Shown here piece after piece: positions 1 through 4,774 of a stretch of 8,318 nt of DNA. The first letter of the stretch is position 1. Every line of letters starts with the position of its first letter. Below the pieces are notes generated by a model. It saw only the letters and a program-made list of their open reading frames with translations, made no database searches and had not been told where the DNA came from. The position numbers and the translations under genes were made by a program. Source of the DNA: Flavipsychrobacter stenotrophus (GTDB taxonomy: Bacteria; Bacteroidota; Bacteroidia; Chitinophagales; Chitinophagaceae); assembly GCA_947371715.1 (NCBI GenBank), contig CANBQQ010000123.1, positions 1 through 8,318 on the forward strand, read 5' to 3'.

Positions 1-17
1 ATTATAATAAAAGTGTT

Positions 18-461
18 ATGCAGACAGCTATAAATCAAGTCTCGCATGTTAATCTTTACAACGGTATTCCGCCTGAAACAAGAACTGCATGCTTCTTTAC
101 TTTAGGTGAAAAAAAAACGAAGGGCATAATTATTGACCCTGAAGATAAACCCAATGCGTTTAATGTGGAATTCGATGAGGTAAAAGCTCTAAACACATTT
201 TATTCCTTCTTCAGAGAGAACAAAGATGCTTTTAATAGTCCTTTCGAAATACGAGGTACTACCTATCTCACCGTACCAGTTGGTGTTCCGGATATTTTTG
301 TCGGGTTTAACGCAAGTCTTCTGGAAATGACCACAGAGAAAATTCTAGAATCTGGATTTGAACCAAGCAGAAATAGTAACTACAGTGATAATGTACCGAA
401 CGGTTATTCAATTGGCTCAGACGGCATTATAATCCTCGACAGGAAATTTCTTCCAAGATAG
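18..461 (+). CDS. Hypothetical protein, 147 codons, possibly 5'-partial
   Basis: I do not recognise this protein. It is predicted to be soluble: no signal peptide or membrane helix is visible, and the composition is mixed and acidic, with an N-terminal segment PPETRTACFFTLGEKK and a C-terminus ending in IILDRKFLPR. The ATG at 18 is the first start in the window, but the frame stays open to base 3, so the true start may lie further left. No ribosome binding site is visible, which is normal for Bacteroidota. The stop at 459-461 lies inside the open frame that leads into the next gene (see 578-913), so the two may be translationally related or one may be decayed. AT-rich codon use matches the rest of the left, accessory part of the window. 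Amino-acid composition looks like real coding sequence, but no function can be given. Confidence 0.5.
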   Translation: MQTAINQVSHVNLYNGIPPETRTACFFTLGEKKTKGIIIDPEDKPNAFNVEFDEVKALNTFYSFFRENKDAFNSPFEIRGTTYLTVPVGVPDIFVGFNASLLEMTTEKILESGFEPSRNSNYSDNVPNGYSIGSDGIIILDRKFLPR

Positions 462-577
462 AGAATGATCACCAAACAGAAGTTGGTAACTGTTGTATAA
501 ACAAGTTTTTAGGAATTGACAAAGGAAATAAGATATTTGATTCCATAAGGAAACTGAAGGATGATCTATCAAAAAGT

Positions 578-913
578 ATGAGTGTAGAAGTGCTCGAATA
601 CCTTAATGAAAAAAAAGTCATTTCTCAATTTGAATACGATTTCTATACAGATACTTTCCGTAAAAGAGTATTGTCCGAAAAGCAACTTGAAATAAGACAG
701 AAGATAAATCAAAAGCTTATCAACTTTACAAGCTACGAATCTAACTCTGCATTTAATAGGATAAATTTAGTTTTAAAATGGTCAGATGCTAACAAATGGT
801 TTGACACAACATTTGTCGAGTCCTTAAAACAAAGTTGTGAGCGGAATGGGAAATTGACCGAGAAGCAATTTCAAGCTCTTGAAAATATAATTTCAAAGTT
901 GAAGATACCCTGA
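578..913 (+). CDS. Hypothetical protein, 111 codons, probably the C-terminal part of a longer gene
   Basis: The first ATG is at 578, giving 111 charged, helix-rich residues with no membrane segment. The same frame is open upstream from 392, and the translation just before the ATG looks like protein: EVGNCCINKFLGIDKGN followed by KIFDSIRKLKDDLSKS. No ATG, GTG or TTG start occurs between 392 and 578. The GNCCINKF pattern reminds me of the end of a Cys-rich, zinc-ribbon-like segment seen near the N-terminus of small accessory-region proteins; that is memory, not a search. Two readings fit. The gene may have lost its 5' end or carry a frameshift against the preceding ORF (a -1 shift is needed). 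Or translation may start at 578 after an unusually coding-like leader. It converges on the ImmA gene, 19 bp away, with no clear terminator between them. Confidence 0.5.
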   Translation: MSVEVLEYLNEKKVISQFEYDFYTDTFRKRVLSEKQLEIRQKINQKLINFTSYESNSAFNRINLVLKWSDANKWFDTTFVESLKQSCERNGKLTEKQFQALENIISKLKIP

Positions 914-932
914 ACTCTGGAATGGAATCAGA

Positions 933-1511
933 CTACTTGTTTTGATATGTTCTAATTCTATTGGCACCGCTTACACCTATTCTGTACTTTACCATTTCAA
1001 TACTTGCGCAATAGTATTCTGAGATTTGATCTTCGGTAAATCGTTTCAGTGCCCATAACAGTCCTGGCGTTGTGATTTGCAAGCAGCCTCCAAGATGTTT
1101 TGCTTCTTGCTCATGTAATGTATTGAAATAATGAAGATTGTATTGAGCGCATAATTTGGCATGCGCTTCTGGGACTTTATGTCCTCTGATTATGTGAGCC
1201 AGCTCGTGCATAACATTACTTTGCTGCCGATATTTCGAGTGGTTTGCATTGTGTATGATTATCTTGTCTCCATCTTCATTGGGCATCCACATGGCCGAAA
1301 ATTTAGTGGTGTCGGACATTGAGATATAATGCGGACTGGACTTATCGTCAAATGCATCATCAACCGTAAAAACACTGACATTAAGGTGTTCGGCTAATGC
1401 GAAAGCGTCAAGTGCATCGAACTTGGAGATACCAAGTTCAGCCCTATATTCTTCAGCAATCTTCTCTGCCTTACTTTTAAAGCCTCTTTCCAATAGTGAT
1501 TTACTTGGCAT
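933..1511 (-). CDS. ImmA/IrrE-family metallopeptidase
   Basis: A 192-residue zinc metallopeptidase-like protein of the ImmA/IrrE group (COG2856). The zinc motif HELAH sits at residues 102-106 (H102, E103, H106); a downstream EQEAKHLGG segment (E134-G141) fits the usual third ligand region, probably E136. The N-terminal half has the family's helix with LGISKFDALDAFALAEHLNV. In characterised relatives such as ICEBs1 ImmA, this enzyme cuts a partner XRE repressor and so relieves repression; here that role is inferred from pairing with the upstream XRE gene. I chose the ATG at 1511: it overlaps the XRE stop by 11 bp, typical of translational coupling. A longer 200-codon version would need a TTG start at 1535 and a 35-bp overlap. 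No signal peptide or membrane helix, so it should be cytoplasmic. It is transcribed with the XRE gene from the promoter at 1939-1970. Confidence 0.88.
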   Translation of the reverse strand: MPSKSLLERGFKSKAEKIAEEYRAELGISKFDALDAFALAEHLNVSVFTVDDAFDDKSSPHYISMSDTTKFSAMWMPNEDGDKIIIHNANHSKYRQQSNVMHELAHIIRGHKVPEAHAKLCAQYNLHYFNTLHEQEAKHLGGCLQITTPGLLWALKRFTEDQISEYYCASIEMVKYRIGVSGANRIRTYQNK

Positions 1512-1860
1512 TGCGCTTGAGTTTAGTGAAAGCAATATCTACCATTGTAACCATTGCAGAGATAGTGTCACTATCTAATTCCTGGCTTGATCTTAACTGA
1601 TAAACAATCTTGTCTTTTTCGGACAATTGCTTTTGTGTAACCTTATCGCCTGAAACAAATGTATCAGTTGAAACATTCAGCCACTTACAAATCTTAATAA
1701 AAGTTTCAACATCTGGTAGATTGCCCTGCTCAATTCGTGATAAAGTAGGTGCACTAATGTCTCCTATTTCTGTTGCTGTTTCTCGTAATCCTTGTTTCCC
1801 GCGTTTGGATTTCATCATGCTCGCGAGAAGTTCTGAATTCAATGTGGATTCCATGTGCAT
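1501..1860 (-). CDS. XRE-family (HTH_3/Cro-C1) transcriptional repressor
   Basis: A 119-residue DNA-binding protein. An XRE helix-turn-helix spans about residues 22-66, with the turn around EIGDISAPT, the recognition helix SAPTLSRIEQG (36-46) and the closing segment LPDVETFIKICKWLNVS. The C-terminal 50 residues are helical and may dimerise or serve as the cleavage and recognition region for ImmA. Starts are ATG at 1860 or the in-frame ATG at 1854; the first is used here. It heads a two-gene minus-strand unit with the ImmA-type peptidase. Its own 5' leader and promoter contain two operator-like sites (1873-1886 and 1915-1928), which suggests autoregulation and control of the divergent gene at 1963. 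This layout is typical of prophage and conjugative-element switches, and also of some XRE/COG2856 toxin-antitoxin-like pairs, which cannot be ruled out. Confidence 0.88.
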   Translation of the reverse strand: MHMESTLNSELLASMMKSKRGKQGLRETATEIGDISAPTLSRIEQGNLPDVETFIKICKWLNVSTDTFVSGDKVTQKQLSEKDKIVYQLRSSQELDSDTISAMVTMVDIAFTKLKRNAK

Positions 1861-1872
1861 AAATTTTATTTA

Positions 1873-1886
1873 TGAAACAACGTTTC
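1873..1886. promoter_or_regulatory. Putative repressor operator O1
   Basis: TGAAACAACGTTTC contains a perfect 5-bp inverted repeat, GAAAC-aac-GTTTC (1874-1886). It matches 12 of 14 positions with the site at 1915-1928. It lies in the 5' leader of the XRE gene, so a bound repressor would block elongation or initiation of the XRE-ImmA transcript. The repressor is inferred from position. Confidence 0.6.
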
Positions 1887-1902
1887 TTTTGTGATACAAT
1901 TA

Positions 1903-1910
1903 TATATTTG
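1903..1910 (+). promoter_or_regulatory. Bacteroidota -7 element for the 57-residue gene
   Basis: TATATTTG fits the TAnnTTTG -7 consensus. A clear -33 TTTG or TTG at 17-23 bp upstream is not seen (the nearest TTTG is only 11 bp away), so this is a weak or repressor-dependent call. The predicted start would fall about 1915-1920, inside the second operator-like site. Confidence 0.4.
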
Positions 1911-1914
1911 CATG

Positions 1915-1928
1915 TGAAACATCATTTC
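1915..1928. promoter_or_regulatory. Putative repressor operator O2
   Basis: TGAAACATCATTTC is a near copy of the site at 1873-1886 and also has a 5-bp inverted repeat (TGAAA/TTTCA, 1915-1929). The two sites are in the same orientation with starts 42 bp apart, about four helical turns. It lies just downstream of the minus-strand -7 element and at the likely plus-strand transcription start, so one bound repressor could affect both directions. Confidence 0.58.
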
Positions 1929-1938
1929 ATTAGTAAAA

Positions 1939-1970
1939 CAAAAGTAAGAAAAAGTTTAGATTATGGCAAA
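1939..1970 (-). promoter_or_regulatory. Promoter of the XRE-ImmA operon
   Basis: Read on the minus strand, TTTG (1967-1970) is followed after 20 bp by TACTTTTG (1939-1946), a full match to the Bacteroidota -33 TTTG / -7 TAnnTTTG pattern. Transcription would start near 1932, leaving a leader of about 70 nt that includes both operator-like sites. The -33 element lies inside the first codons of the divergent gene at 1963. Confidence 0.6.
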
Positions 1971-2136
1971 AAATGGAAAAGTCGGTGATGGACACCGCAA
2001 CGGAGCAGTAAAGGAAAGGTCACAGACATTTAACCCTAAAACAGAAACATGGGTAAAGCGTGATACTAATACTGGAAAGTTCATGGACGGTAAGGCAGAT
2101 GGAACACCATTCAAAGGTGTAAGAAAAGAATCTTAG
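1963..2136 (+). CDS. Conserved 57-residue small protein of unknown function
   Basis: A 57-residue basic protein starting MAKNGKVGDGHRNGAVKERS and ending DGTPFKGVRKES. The pattern, a Gly-rich start, NGAVKxRSQ, NPKTxxWVKRD, TGKFMD and PFKGVRKE, matches a small hypothetical protein that I remember as widespread in bacterial genomes and phages; no function is known to me. The ATG at 1963 follows a short AT-rich leader (AAAGTTTAGATT) without a Shine-Dalgarno site. It is transcribed away from the XRE-ImmA operon, and both operator-like sites lie upstream, so it is likely the repressed target of the switch, like the first early gene of a temperate element. No membrane segment. Too few hydrophobic residues for a large globular core, so it may bind nucleic acid or a partner (inference). 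Confidence 0.75.
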   Translation: MAKNGKVGDGHRNGAVKERSQTFNPKTETWVKRDTNTGKFMDGKADGTPFKGVRKES

Positions 2137-2281
2137 TATGTCAAAATGATATACCGTTTAACCTTCCAGATGTGATGAGGAAGTTCGTTTTGACCAAACA
2201 TTCAGCATGAATACATTTCTACATGTTTCTTTATGATTTGCGACGTAACAATATTTTATAACCATTTAATTATCAGAAAAA

Positions 2282-2374
2282 ATGAAAGATTTGCATAAAG
2301 CTATCTTAGTAATAGGGGTCTTAACTGCGGTTGTGCACCTTCTGACTGCGATTAAAGAGTACCAACAGGGATAG
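2282..2374 (+). CDS. Putative 30-residue single-helix membrane peptide
   Basis: ATG at 2282 opens a 30-residue frame. A charged start (MKDLHK) precedes one hydrophobic stretch, AILVIGVLTAVVHLLTAI (residues 7-24), long enough to span the inner membrane, and a charged tail KEYQQG. A perfect 11-bp hairpin with a T-run begins 17 nt after the stop, so the ORF sits at the end of a real transcription unit. No Shine-Dalgarno site and no exact TAnnTTTG element is seen in front. It may share a transcript with the 57-residue gene (145 bp upstream). Small hydrophobic peptides of this shape include type I toxins and small membrane regulators; I do not recognise a family. The ORF is short enough to be chance. 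Confidence 0.4.
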   Translation: MKDLHKAILVIGVLTAVVHLLTAIKEYQQG

Positions 2375-2391
2375 GTGATGACTCTTATTTC

Positions 2392-2420
2392 ATAGCATTT
2401 GCTTTTGCAAATGCTATTTT
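2392..2420 (+). terminator. Rho-independent terminator
   Basis: Perfect 11-bp stem ATAGCATTTGC/GCAAATGCTAT (2392-2402 and 2407-2417) with a TTTT loop, followed by T's to 2420. It closes the plus-strand unit that carries the small genes at 1963 and 2282. Confidence 0.75.
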
Positions 2421-2929
2421 CATTAAAGGTCTTATCTAAATAATGTGTCCCTGTTCTCTAATGCTAAAAAAGATGTTTTTGTCAGGGAGTTTTACTCGTA
2501 GTAAAAATGCTATTAATGGGAGGAAGGGCAATAAGTTATATATTTTAATTTATACCCAACCTTCCAAGAGTTTAGTTAGTCTATAGTATGGTAGAAGTGT
2601 GTGAACATCCTCTGTTAGTGCGGGAGTGCCTGAATTACATCTTATGGCTTTATCGCCATTTTTCACAAATCAGCATTTATTAACCAGAATGGTAGTAACT
2701 ACAGAAGAGTGGCTGTTTCGGCAGTTATAACTTCTTTGAGAAAATTTACATTAAATAATAAGCAAGAGAAGAAAGGTATGCGGCTATCTGCGCATGGAAA
2801 GAGGACAACTGGAATTAGATCGTCCACCTCGAGGGCTACTCCACCCTAAATAGAAAGAAAGTAATTTTATTTGCGAAGGGCGAAAGTACGAGATTTATTC
2901 AAATTACCAAGCTTTAATAAAATATTTTT
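2421..2929. other. About 500-bp stretch without a convincing gene
   Basis: No recognised gene or RNA. Small inverted repeats are visible: TCCCTG/CAGGGA (2448-2453 and 2483-2488), TTTTACT-cgt-AGTAAAA (2490-2506) and ATGCG/CGCAT around 2778-2795. A plus-strand frame is open from 2634 to its stop at 2847-2849 (about 71 codons), ending with MRLSAHGKRTTGIRSST and a few more residues, but its only ATG is at 2778 (23 residues) and a GTG start at 2709 gives 46. It might be a gene remnant or chance. No TAnnTTTG promoter was found in front of the gene at 2930. An unannotated structured RNA cannot be excluded by eye. Confidence 0.5.
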
Positions 2930-3985
2930 TTGATCTCGGAAATAACTGCTCGTTATACGAAAGGAATACCAAGAGCAGGAAGAAATAATTGCTATACTGA
3001 TAAAAGCATCTATTATGATGTGTATAGCGAGAGACAAAAAATATTATTGAATATGAGCATAAATATAAGCGGTTATTATAACCTAACGTTAAAACAAGGT
3101 GAGTTAGAGTTTGTAGATGTTAAATTGGATGACGACAATGAGTTATTCGTGAGTCCACAGTTAATTGAAAACAGCACAAGTCGTCTGATGGCACCGATGC
3201 GTACATTACTTGGCAGATACTCAGGCGTACTTCTTTATACAATTGGCCAGCAGAACAGACCAAACGCGGAATATCTACTGGCCGGCGTAAGTGAGCCCAA
3301 GGAAACCCGTTTGGGATACGGCATAGATAACTCTGATGGTAGGTCTGCAGGTCGGAGAGTAAAAGGAGAATTGATAGATGCAATCTGGAATAACCCAGTT
3401 ATTCAACAGAAGAGCATAAATAAGATCAGCGATCTGAGACTCCTGATTACTAACTTCAGTGTTGATCGCATATCAGATACAACTACTAAGGTGCTGAAAC
3501 ATTACCTGATAGAATTCACTCAGGATCAATGCCGAAAACTCGGAATTCCGATGAAGGCTGTGTTCCAAAAAGATATTCTTAACCCAACTACATTGCGTTG
3601 GGAGCATAAAAACGTAGAACTGCCTGTATATTTTGACGGCATCACTGATAAACCTATCATCTTTGTGCCTAAGGATATAGTAAACAGACAGGGCGACGGT
3701 AGTTCAGACATGGGTTACTTCTTCAGGTTTGCTCTAAACTATGTGAAGAGTAACGACGTTGCAATGTTTGAACATGTACAGAGGTCAGGCAAGAATAACA
3801 CTCTACTTGTTAAGGATATTAAAGCCAGCATTGATAATACTAAGCAGGAACTATCGAAGTGGATAGTAGTCCACCCCGGCATTATGGATGAGTACTGGAT
3901 CGCATCTTTGAATCGGATAAAACAACTCACAAATGCTCAAATTGAGCAAATTGTATACACGGACAGAGGTACAAGAGCTGCCTAA
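2930..3985 (+). CDS. Uncharacterised protein with EPKET / DRISD / VPKDIV motifs, 351 codons
   Basis: A soluble protein without signal peptide or membrane helix. Conserved-looking blocks in order: NELFVSPQLIE (70-80), EPKETRLGYG (122-131), DRISDTTTKVL (179-189) with LIEFTQDQCRKLGIPM (193-208), a Trp before an LPVYFDG segment (231-237), KPIIFVPKDIV (241-251) and a helical C-terminus with KQELSKWIVVHPGIMDEYW (305-323). I remember this order of motifs from uncharacterised accessory-region proteins of similar length; a defence or nuclease role is a guess. The start is uncertain: the frame opens at 2921 and the first usable codon is TTG at 2930, after a T7 run. The first ATG is at 3053 (310 residues), just ahead of the motif blocks. 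A slip in the T-run or a lost 5' end is possible. A strong terminator lies 20 nt after the stop, so it ends its own transcription unit. Confidence 0.72.
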   Translation: MISEITARYTKGIPRAGRNNCYTDKSIYYDVYSERQKILLNMSINISGYYNLTLKQGELEFVDVKLDDDNELFVSPQLIENSTSRLMAPMRTLLGRYSGVLLYTIGQQNRPNAEYLLAGVSEPKETRLGYGIDNSDGRSAGRRVKGELIDAIWNNPVIQQKSINKISDLRLLITNFSVDRISDTTTKVLKHYLIEFTQDQCRKLGIPMKAVFQKDILNPTTLRWEHKNVELPVYFDGITDKPIIFVPKDIVNRQGDGSSDMGYFFRFALNYVKSNDVAMFEHVQRSGKNNTLLVKDIKASIDNTKQELSKWIVVHPGIMDEYWIASLNRIKQLTNAQIEQIVYTDRGTRAA

Positions 3986-4005
3986 TACAATTGAATAATT
4001 AGAAA

Positions 4006-4038
4006 ATTCCGGTGTAGCGATACATCGGGATTTTTTTT
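4006..4038 (+). terminator. Rho-independent terminator of the 351-codon gene
   Basis: An 11-bp stem ATTCCGGTGTA/TACATCGGGAT with two G-T wobbles, a GCGA loop and a run of eight T's (4031-4038). Confidence 0.88.
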
Positions 4039-4294
4039 CTGCAACTTACCTACCGCATTATGTCAATATTGATATTACAGCGCACTTAGCCACAGGTCCT
4101 ATAGAAGAAGCTCAGCTGGGTTGATGCACCATTCAGGTCCTACTCACAAACTCATTTGGGACTAATTACAAGGTCATTCTGGACCTTCAAACTATTGCTG
4201 CTTACAATAGACCACAAAAGTCAAGTAATGCAGCTTAGTGCGGCCTATGCAACTGTTATGGCGACATTCATTGCGAGTAAGAATTGCATGAAAT
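4039..4294. other. Intergenic stretch, nothing recognised
   Basis: About 250 bp between two terminators. A plus-strand frame is open from 4105 to 4296, but its only ATG (4228) gives 22 residues ending in ASKNCMK. No promoter, RNA or gene family is recognised on either strand. It may be decayed coding DNA at the edge of the accessory region. Confidence 0.5.
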
Positions 4295-4326
4295 AAAAAA
4301 GCAGCTACAAATTAATGCAACTGCTT
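4295..4326 (-). terminator. Terminator downstream of the tRNA fragment
   Basis: On the minus strand, AAGCAGTTGCA/TGTAGCTGCTT (11 bp with two wobbles, loop TTAATT) is followed by T's. It begins 23 nt after the 3' end of the tRNA fragment, so it is probably the original terminator of that tRNA. Confidence 0.7.
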
Positions 4327-4349
4327 ATTTACTAATCGTTTAATCTATG

Positions 4350-4396
4350 TGGTTCCACTCGGGTTTGAACCAAGGCCCCCCTGATTATGAGTCAGG
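4350..4396 (-). pseudogene. 3' fragment of a tRNA with CAT anticodon (tRNA-Met or tRNA-Ile2)
   Basis: Reading the minus strand from 4396: anticodon stem CCTGA, loop CTCATAA with anticodon CAT, stem TCAGG, a 5-nt variable loop, T arm CTTGG-TTCAAAC-CCGAG, acceptor 3' strand TGGAACC and discriminator A at 4350. No CCA is encoded. The expected 5' partner GGTTCCA and the D arm are absent in the bases before 4396, so only about 47 of 74 nt are present. The junction at the anticodon stem is where tyrosine recombinases often cross over in tRNA genes, so this is best read as an att-type remnant. CAT can be initiator or elongator Met or lysidine-modified Ile; the fragment cannot decide between them. 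Confidence 0.75.
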
Positions 4397-4483
4397 TGAA
4401 CTATGTAAGTGGGCAGTAGCTTTCTCTGAAGAGTTAGAGAGATGTCATAATATTTGTTACTTTACTGTTACTTTGAAACAAAC

Positions 4484-4517
4484 AAAAAAGCCCACAAGCT
4501 AATACTAGTGGGCTTTT
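4484..4517 (-). terminator. Terminator of tRNA-Glu
   Basis: Perfect 10-bp stem AAAAGCCCAC/GTGGGCTTTT (4486-4495 and 4508-4517) with a 12-nt loop. On the minus strand it is followed by T's down to 4484, beginning 16 nt past the tRNA 3' end. The T-rich arm also lets it work on the plus strand. Confidence 0.82.
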
Positions 4518-4533
4518 CAGCTGATTTTAAATG

Positions 4534-4605
4534 TAGCATGTACGGGAGTCGAACCCGTCATTCCTCCGTGAAAGGGAGGCGTCTTAACCGATTGACCAAC
4601 ACGCC
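4534..4605 (-). tRNA. tRNA-Glu (TTC)
   Basis: A complete cloverleaf of 72 nt read from 4605. The acceptor is GGCGTGT paired with ACATGCT (with G-T wobbles, including the first pair), then a D arm GTC...GAC with GGTTA in the loop. The anticodon arm is CCTCC-CTTTCAC-GGAGG (anticodon TTC, glutamate), followed by a 4-nt variable loop. The T arm is ACGGG-TTCGACT-CCCGT and the discriminator is A. No CCA is encoded, so it must be added by the CCA enzyme. A near-consensus -7 element (TATCTTCG on the minus strand, 4626-4633) lies about 20 bp upstream. It is in the same orientation as the tRNA fragment at 4350, suggesting that the two once formed a small tRNA cluster. Confidence 0.93.
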
Positions 4606-4714
4606 GTTTCCCGCTTTTGGGAGTGCGAAGATAGGAAAGTTTTATTAAAAAATACTGTTGAAATAAAAATAGTTCTTCCCCCCCAAATAATTGCAAATGA
4701 ACAAAAAGAAGGGC

Positions 4715-4745
4715 AAAAAGAAAGGAGGTTCTAATGAACCTCCTT
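4715..4745 (-). terminator. Terminator of the 666-residue protein gene
   Basis: Perfect 10-bp stem AAGGAGGTTC/GAACCTCCTT with a 4-nt loop (4722-4745), followed on the minus strand by a T-rich tail. It begins 29 nt after the stop of the gene at 4775. Confidence 0.85.
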
Positions 4746-4774
4746 AAAATTATGAATGACAATGAAAGTACAAC

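Noticed and set aside
444..450. AAATTTC as a -1 ribosomal frameshift site between the first two ORFs
   Set aside because: The heptamer is not in the correct phase with the upstream reading frame (its first A is a first codon position), and no strong downstream stem is visible.
1512..1535. Longer ImmA start (TTG at 1535, 200 codons)
   Set aside because: It needs a TTG start and a 35-bp overlap with the XRE gene; the ATG at 1511 gives the usual family N-terminus and an 11-bp overlap.
2140..2194. Nested inverted repeat (GTCAAAA/TTTTGAC with inner CTTCC/GGAAG) after the 57-residue gene
   Set aside because: Arms are short with many unpaired bases and no T-run follows, so it is not a convincing terminator or RNA element.
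2930..3985. Retron or abortive-infection RT reading for the 351-codon gene with an upstream ncRNA
   Set aside because: No reverse transcriptase motif (such as YxDD) is present, and no convincing structured RNA pair flanks it.
4517..4762. Minus-strand 81-codon frame and plus-strand 64-codon frame around 4454-4762
   Set aside because: They overlap the tRNA-Glu gene and two terminators and have no coding-like pattern.
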